From assembly GCA_963739795.1 (NCBI GenBank), contig CAVUBL010000018.1, forward strand, positions 1-64,000: a stretch of 64,000 nt of DNA, written 5' to 3'. A model generated the notes under the pieces. That model was not told the origin of the DNA, did not search any database, and worked only from the letters and a program-made list of their open reading frames with translations. Of this stretch, positions 59,902 through 64,000 are shown piece by piece. Position 1 is the first letter of the stretch. The number at the start of each line of letters is the position of its first letter. The stretch comes from CAVUBL01 sp963739795. GTDB taxonomy: Bacteria > Acidobacteriota > Thermoanaerobaculia > Multivoradales > DATKCC01. The position numbers and the translations under genes were made by a program.

Positions 59902-60079
59902 CCTGGACTATTCATGAGCACCTACTACGAGCCGCGATTGCATGCGATCTCAGGGCGTACTCGCTCTTCGCTCCTCAACGTACTGTCCAGTACGCCTGCG
60001 TCTCTCATCGCTACGTGCGCCCTGATCTCACACACACTTGCGCCTCTCGCTACGGCGCCTCATGAATAGTCCAGGCTAG
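59898..60079 (+). mobile_element. MITE-like element B (~180 bp)
   Basis: Perfect 20-bp inverted termini, TAGCCTGGACTATTCATGAG at 59899-59918 and its complement at 60059-60078, bounded by CTAG at each end. The interior is an imperfect long palindrome and includes, on the minus strand at 59969-60002, GACGCAGGCG-hairpin-TTGAGGAGCG. There is no coding capacity. The left TA lies in the TAG stop of the protease gene, and the right CTAG is shared with element A copy 2. Confidence 0.85.
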
Positions 60080-60396
60080 GAGTCTGCGCAGCAGAAACAC
60101 GTAGCCGCGCGCAAGGGTCTTACGGGGTGGATCCAAGGCGCGAGGAGGAGTCGATGCGGGGACATCGGAGACGACGAGCAACGCCGGAGACACCCCGTAA
60201 CCCCCTTGCGCCCCGACCAACTCCCTCCGGTTGTCGGCGCCCGTTGCGGCGGCGTGTGGCCGTCTACTTCGTTCCCGCTCCTCGACGATGGCTCGGCATC
60301 GCCTGCGTCGCGGTGCCTCGTATCCGTCGGGCACCGGCCGAAGGCTGGTCGGGCGCTCGCAACGCGACTGCGCGTTTCTGCCGCGCAGACTCCTAG
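60076..60396 (-). mobile_element. MITE-like element A, copy 2 (321 bp)
   Basis: Inverted relative to copy 1 at 36447-36725. Termini CTAGGAGTCTGCGC; one end has a single change (GCAG for GGCAG region). It is ~42 bp longer than copy 1 because of two variable hairpin segments (one near 60210-60245, one near 60330-60355). The shared core on the minus strand is at 60276-60309. It sits between element B and the terminator at 60431. Confidence 0.85.
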
Positions 60397-60430
60397 ACGA
60401 GCAGCCCGGGGCCACGGGTCCCGGGTTCCA

Positions 60431-60465
60431 CCCCCTCCCGTCCGCACGCGGGAGGGGGGCTTTTT
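60431..60465 (+). terminator. Rho-independent terminator downstream of the protease gene
   Basis: CCCCCTCCCG (60431-60440) pairs with CGGGAGGGGG (60449-60458) around an 8-base loop, followed by GC and TTTTT. Elements B and A now separate it from the protease stop by ~530 bases. Confidence 0.85.
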
Positions 60466-60468
60466 GTC

Positions 60469-60636
60469 TAGGTATTCGATCCCGGGAATCCGCTGGCTTT
60501 CAGCCGTCGAGGCATCCGCTGCGACGGCGTTGCGCTCCCTGCGGCATAGCTCGGGCTGTGCCTCAGTGGCGCGCCTTGTCGCGAGCGGCGCCTCGGCGCC
60601 CTCGGTGCTCAGCGGATTTCCGGGATGGGGCACCTG
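60469..60636. mobile_element. Inverted-repeat element C (~170 bp), non-coding
   Basis: Left TAGGTATTCGATCCCGGGAA... and right end at 60610-60636 form an imperfect 27-bp inverted repeat, best in ATCCCGG-R-AATCCGCTG. The interior has G/C-rich palindromic parts (CTCCCTGCGGCATAGCTCGG). It begins at a CTAG (60468-60471) right after the terminator T-tract. A small non-autonomous element is likely, but only one copy is in the window. Confidence 0.5.
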
Positions 60637-60845
60637 GCGAATTCCGAACAGTCGGTGGGCGTCTTCCCACTTCCGCACTTGTCGAGTCTTCCGAGACCGT
60701 CGCAACCAGGGCTTTCGATTGCGCGGAGAAGGGCCGGATCTCCCGGTGGAGGGGGAGGTGCGGTGCTGGTAGGCTTCGGGCCGGCTGGAGCGGGGTCGGC
60801 CGACGGTTAGACCGAGGTACTCAGGGGCGCTTGGGGAGACTCCAG
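60637..60845 (+). other. Upstream region of the epimerase gene
   Basis: No gene, and no convincing sigma-70 boxes. The last 20 bases contain GGGGAG, a weak ribosome binding site 7-8 bases before the epimerase ATG. Confidence 0.4.
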
Positions 60846-61814
60846 ATGGACGCAACCAGGATCTGCATCACCGGCGGCGCGGGGTTCATCGGCTCGCACC
60901 TGGCTGACGCCTTCGCCGGCCGCGGCGCGCGGGTGACGGTGATCGACGATCTCTCGACCGGTCGCCAGGAGAACGTTCCGGCGGGCGTCGAGCTTCAGCG
61001 GCTGGACGTGCGTTCGCCCGAGGCGGCCGAGCTGGTGGCCGGCGGCGGGTTCGACCTGCTGGTCCACGAGGCGGCACAGGTCGACGTCCGCCGGTCCGTG
61101 GCGGACCCCGCGGCCGACGCCTCGGTCAATGTCCTGGGCAGCCTGAACCTCCTCGAGGCCGCCTGCCGCGGCGGGGTGCGCCGGGTTCTCTTCGCCTCCA
61201 CCGGTGGCGCGATCTACGGCGAGCAGGACGAGCACCCGGCGCGCGAGGACCACCCGGTGCGCCCGGTCTCGCCGTACGGCGTCGCCAAGCATGCGGTGGA
61301 GCGCTACCTCTACTACTACGCAGTCGAGCGGCGCCTCGAAGCCGTCGCCCTGCGCTACGCCAACGTCTACGGCGAGCGCCAGAACCCCCATGGCGAGGCC
61401 GGGGTGGTGGCGATCTTCCTCGACCGGCTGCTCGCCGGCGAGGTGGCGACGATCCACGGCGACGGTCTCCAGACCCGAGACTACGTGCATGTCTCGGATG
61501 TCGTCCGGGCCAACCTGGCGGCGGCGGAGGCGCCCCTGGGGGACCTCGACTCCGTCGTCGGTGGAGCCCCGCTCGGGATCTTCAACGTGGGCACCGGGAT
61601 CGAGACCTCGGTGGTGGAGCTCTATCGCCGGCTCGCCCAGGCCGTGGGCAGCGACCGCGAGGCGGTCCACGGCGTCGCCAAGCCAGGTGAGCAACGCCGT
61701 TCCTCGATCTCCTCGGACCGCATCCAGCGGGAGCTCGGTGTGCCGTCGCCGCTGCTCCTCGAACAGGGGCTCGAGCGGACGGCGGCCTGGTTCCGGGAGC
61801 GCGCGGGGGAGTAG
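60846..61814 (+). CDS. NAD-dependent nucleotide-sugar epimerase (UDP-glucose 4-epimerase-like)
   Basis: A 322-aa extended SDR. NAD motif ICITGGAGFIGSHLADAF (residues 5-22), DLSTGRQENV after strand 2, HEAAQVDVRRSVADP, catalytic Ser/Thr in FASTGGAIYGE, and YGVAKH (YxxxK), followed by LRYANVYGERQNP, and the sugar-binding RDYVHVSDVVRA. This set fits the GalE/WbpP or dTDP-glucose-dehydratase-like branch; the 4-epimerase role is likely, the sugar unknown. No other capsule or O-antigen genes are nearby. Confidence 0.9.
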   Translation: MDATRICITGGAGFIGSHLADAFAGRGARVTVIDDLSTGRQENVPAGVELQRLDVRSPEAAELVAGGGFDLLVHEAAQVDVRRSVADPAADASVNVLGSLNLLEAACRGGVRRVLFASTGGAIYGEQDEHPAREDHPVRPVSPYGVAKHAVERYLYYYAVERRLEAVALRYANVYGERQNPHGEAGVVAIFLDRLLAGEVATIHGDGLQTRDYVHVSDVVRANLAAAEAPLGDLDSVVGGAPLGIFNVGTGIETSVVELYRRLAQAVGSDREAVHGVAKPGEQRRSSISSDRIQRELGVPSPLLLEQGLERTAAWFRERAGE

Positions 61815-61841
61815 CCTTCCTCGACGATTCGAGGTCGAAAG

Positions 61842-63455
61842 GTGCCCTCCAACCGCGAGCGGGGATCGACCGAGGGGCTCGGATCCCCGAGCCGAGCCCA
61901 GCGCCTCGCCATCCTCACCAAGATCGCGCGAATCGCCACGCGGGACCTGGAGCTCCGGCCGATGCTCCAGCGCATCACGGACGCCCTGGCGGCGCGCCTG
62001 GGCTGGGAGCTGGTCGCCCTCGTGCGGGTGGAGGAAGAGCCGGCGCGCTTCGTGTGCGAGGCGCTGACGACCAGGCTTCCCACCGCGGTGCATGTGGGAT
62101 ACAGCCGGGAGCTGGGAAGCGGGGTGGTCGGCCAGGTGGCGGCGACCGGCAAAGCGATCGTGCTGGACGACGCTCGCTCGTTCCCGGGCTTCGTCGACAC
62201 CCTGCCCGGTGCGCGCTCCGAGATCTGCGTGCCGGTCAAGCACCGGGGCCGAGTCGTGGCGATTCTGAATGCCGAGAGCCGCCGGCCGGCCGCGTTTCGC
62301 GGCCAGGTGCCGCTGGCACGGGGGGTCGCGGCGCAGGTCGCCGGCGCCATCGCCAGCGCCACGCTCTACGAGGAAGTCAAGGGGCGTGCGAGCTCCTTCG
62401 AGGTCCTGAGCCGCGTCTCGCGGCTCGCCATCGAGGCGGGGGAGCTCGAGGACGTGCTCACCCACGTGGTCGACTTCGTCCAGGAGCGGTTCCCTCTCAC
62501 CCTGGTGGCGATCGTGGTGGCCGACGAGGAGGGGAGCGAATGGCAGTACCGGGCCTTCGCGCCGCGGCGCGCCGGCCGGGGCCGCTGGGCACGCCGGCGC
62601 TGGCCGATCTCGCTGGGGATCGTGGGCCGGGCGATGCGGACCGGTGAGCCCCAGCTCGTTCTCGACGTCGCGCGGGATCCGGACTACATCGCGGTCCTCG
62701 GGGGGATCGCGGCGGAGCTCGCGGTGCCGATCCGCTTCCGGGAGTCGGTGCTCGGTGCCATCAACTACGAGGCGGCCGACGGCGCGGTCTTCTCGGCCGC
62801 GAATCTCTCGCTTTTCCGCGCCCTGGCCGACCAGGTGGCGGGCCCGATCCAGCTCAGCCTGGTGAACCGGCGGCTGCTCGAGTCGCAGGAGGAGATCGAG
62901 GACGCGAACCGGCGGCTCCAGGGGGCAAACCGGGCGCTCGAGGAGGAGACGAGGTCGGACGCGGGCACCGGGCTGTCGAACCGGCGGCACTTCGACGAGC
63001 TGCTCGCCTCGGAATGGAAACGGGCGGCGCGAAGCCGCCTGCCGCTGGCCCTGGTGCTGGCGGACGTGGACTGTTTCAAGGCCTACAACGACTCGTACGG
63101 GCACCAGGAGGGCGACGCCTGCCTGCGCCAGGTCGCGATCGTCCTCCAGAGCGGGCTACACCGGGTCTCGGACCTCGCGGCACGCTACGGCGGGGAGGAG
63201 TTCGCGCTGCTCTTGCCGGGGCTCGACGAGGCGACGGCGGCGGAGCTGGCGGAAACGATACGCGTCCGGCTCGAGGGGCTGGCGATCTCGCACCGTGCCT
63301 CGACGGTGGTGCCGCGGGTGACGCTGAGCGCCGGGGTGGCGGCGGTGGTGCCGGGGCCGAAGGCAGACCCGGCAAGCCTGGTGGAAGCCGCCGACCGGGC
63401 GCTCTACCGGGCCAAGCACAGCGGCCGGAACCGGGTGTGCCGGGCCGAAGGGTAA
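61842..63455 (+). CDS. GAF-GAF-GGDEF diguanylate cyclase
   Basis: A 537-aa cytoplasmic sensor starting at GTG 61842. Two GAF domains (about 30-180: RITDALAARLGWELVALVR...; and 190-350: FEVLSRVSRLAIEAGELEDV...), a coiled-coil linker (LESQEEIEDANRRLQGANRALEEE), then the GGDEF domain with GTGLSNRRHFDELL (the usual D-x-L-T is replaced by GTGLSN), DVDCFKAYNDSYGHQEGD, and the active site GGEEF (450-454). An RxxD inhibitory site (RVSD, 441-444) is five residues before it. It should make c-di-GMP with product feedback. Signal unknown. Confidence 0.92.
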   Translation: MPSNRERGSTEGLGSPSRAQRLAILTKIARIATRDLELRPMLQRITDALAARLGWELVALVRVEEEPARFVCEALTTRLPTAVHVGYSRELGSGVVGQVAATGKAIVLDDARSFPGFVDTLPGARSEICVPVKHRGRVVAILNAESRRPAAFRGQVPLARGVAAQVAGAIASATLYEEVKGRASSFEVLSRVSRLAIEAGELEDVLTHVVDFVQERFPLTLVAIVVADEEGSEWQYRAFAPRRAGRGRWARRRWPISLGIVGRAMRTGEPQLVLDVARDPDYIAVLGGIAAELAVPIRFRESVLGAINYEAADGAVFSAANLSLFRALADQVAGPIQLSLVNRRLLESQEEIEDANRRLQGANRALEEETRSDAGTGLSNRRHFDELLASEWKRAARSRLPLALVLADVDCFKAYNDSYGHQEGDACLRQVAIVLQSGLHRVSDLAARYGGEEFALLLPGLDEATAAELAETIRVRLEGLAISHRASTVVPRVTLSAGVAAVVPGPKADPASLVEAADRALYRAKHSGRNRVCRAEG

Positions 63456-63496
63456 GAGGGGCTGGGCCGAGGTCGTGCTCACACGCCCGCGGGTCG

Positions 63497-63539
63497 GGTG
63501 GCTTTCTCGGCGGCAAACTGCGCCGGCGAGAAACCACCA
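63497..63539 (+). terminator. Hairpin downstream of the diguanylate cyclase gene
   Basis: GGTGGCTTTCTCGGCG and CGCCGGCGAGAAACCACC pair with one bulge over a short loop. There is no T-tract, so it may be a stabilising or Rho-dependent structure. Confidence 0.4.
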
Positions 63540-63617
63540 CGCCCCACGGGCTGCCCCCTCGGCGGTTGGTAATGGAGCGCTCCGCCGCCGGGAGGGAGAC
63601 TGGGCATCGGGAACTGG

Positions 63618-63839
63618 GTGGTGCGGGAGACGCTGGCGCGGTTCCTGGTGGACTGGGTCGACTTCCGGCGGCAGGGCGAAGCTTGGCGGTTCCTCTTCAC
63701 GACCACGGCAGAGGAGCGGGCGCCGCGGCGCGGGGTGGACGTGCTCCGGCTCTGGGAGGACGAGAAGCGCCGGGAGGAGGCGGTCGACGGCGTGCGGGAT
63801 TGGGTGAGTCTCGCCATCTTCGCGAATGGCCCCGCCTGA
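63618..63839 (+). CDS. Small hypothetical protein
   Basis: A 73-aa frame from GTG 63618 (an in-frame GTG lies just upstream at 63615). WVDFRRQGEAWRFLFTTTAE followed by a highly charged LWEDEKRREEAVDGVRDW stretch and a final LAIFANGPA is protein-like, mixed alpha/beta. No family is recognised. It could be a remnant of a larger gene, since no good ribosome binding site is seen. Confidence 0.3.
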   Translation: MVRETLARFLVDWVDFRRQGEAWRFLFTTTAEERAPRRGVDVLRLWEDEKRREEAVDGVRDWVSLAIFANGPA

Positions 63840-63953
63840 GCTTCGCACGCAGGACAGGTGTGCTTGGGCTCCTGCGAGTGCCGGGCCTCGGCTTCTCACC
63901 AGGTGAAATCGCTTCGGGCGCTCGGTGACCGCCAGGAGCTCCGCCCGCAGGAC

Positions 63954-64000
63954 CTACGGCGCGATCAGCTCGCGATAGGCGCGGATGGCCTGGCTGGTGG
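63954..64000 (-). CDS. C-terminus of a minus-strand gene running off the window
   Basis: From the window edge the minus-strand frame reads T-S-Q-A-I-R-A-Y-R-E-L-I-A-P-stop (stop at 63954-63956). The composition is protein-like and the space behind it is non-coding. Only 14 codons are visible, so nothing can be said of function. Confidence 0.35.
   Translation of the reverse strand, partial: TSQAIRAYRELIAP

Noticed and set aside
60127..60396. An 89-codon frame in element A copy 2, with a matching 75-codon frame in copy 1
   Set aside because: Length differences happen to keep the frame, and the peptides are Arg/Pro-rich with no signal of a fold or ribosome binding site. The DNA is better explained by inverted-repeat structure.
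1..64000. CRISPR arrays, prophage or plasmid replication genes
   Set aside because: No regularly spaced repeats, cas, integrase, capsid or replication genes were found. The tandem repeat at 28631-28690 is coding and lacks spacers.

Overview
The window is a GC-rich bacterial contig, about 70% G+C by eye. From about 3.6 kb onward it is one coherent, densely packed, uninterrupted genome segment. The Tol-Pal set with a TonB-like protein in the TolA position, LptE, and lipoproteins show a diderm. The carboxypeptidase-regulatory domain ending in a TonB-receptor-like VTVTAES tail and an ADOP-type permease are typical of Acidobacteriota, so a Thermoanaerobaculia-like member is my best guess. This is inference; no 16S or phylogeny was available.

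The first ~3.55 kb looks foreign to the rest. It carries an ECF sigma factor start, a YCII protein, three VOC/glyoxalase-type genes, an AraC regulator and a Myxococcota-style DUF4215/amidohydrolase lipoprotein. Nearly every gene there is broken by frameshifts or an in-frame stop, and the last is cut off mid-domain at ~3.55 kb. The following ~40 genes show no obvious frameshift. The simplest reading is an assembly chimera or a low-quality contig end.

Region by region after that: (a) 3.6-16 kb, housekeeping: tRNA-Leu and rnr in head-to-head overlap, a lipoprotein, der, an HU/IHF-like protein, MerR, tRNA-Pro, a DUF2235 alpha/beta-hydrolase, an SDR, then ribH-nusB-leuS-lptE behind a strong promoter. 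(b) 16-21.6 kb on the minus strand: tolQ-tolR-tolA/tonB-tolB-pal-cpoB, ended by a terminator that sits in the leader of rpsT. (c) 21.7-32.8 kb: a LOG-type protein, etfBA, a 1,913-residue alpha-2-macroglobulin-like protein, a TrmH/SpoU methyltransferase, a DUF84-like NTPase and metK. (d) 32.8-44 kb: two alkaline-phosphatase-superfamily proteins, a polytopic membrane protein, DUF4126, and a hydantoinase A/B plus Nramp-like transporter operon. (e) 44-56 kb: ADOP permease, beta-repeat protein, M48 protease, a repeat lipoprotein, a MoxR/VWA pair behind trxB, and comM. (f) 56-64 kb: a 1,258-residue secreted matrixin-like protease with duplicated C-terminal domains, a cluster of small inverted-repeat elements, a sugar epimerase and a GAF-GAF-GGDEF diguanylate cyclase.

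The most unusual structures are: (1) small non-autonomous mobile elements with terminal inverted repeats, sitting exactly on CTAG stop codons, two unrelated-looking types of which share an internal hairpin core; (2) the alpha-2-macroglobulin-like protein with three pseudopilin-like DPWG...GTDD insertions, a TonB-receptor-like carboxypeptidase-regulatory domain and a tandem DNA repeat next to its thioester; (3) a strong rpsT promoter followed at once by an intrinsic-terminator-like hairpin; (4) a tRNA-Leu promoter that overlaps the start codon of the RNase R gene.
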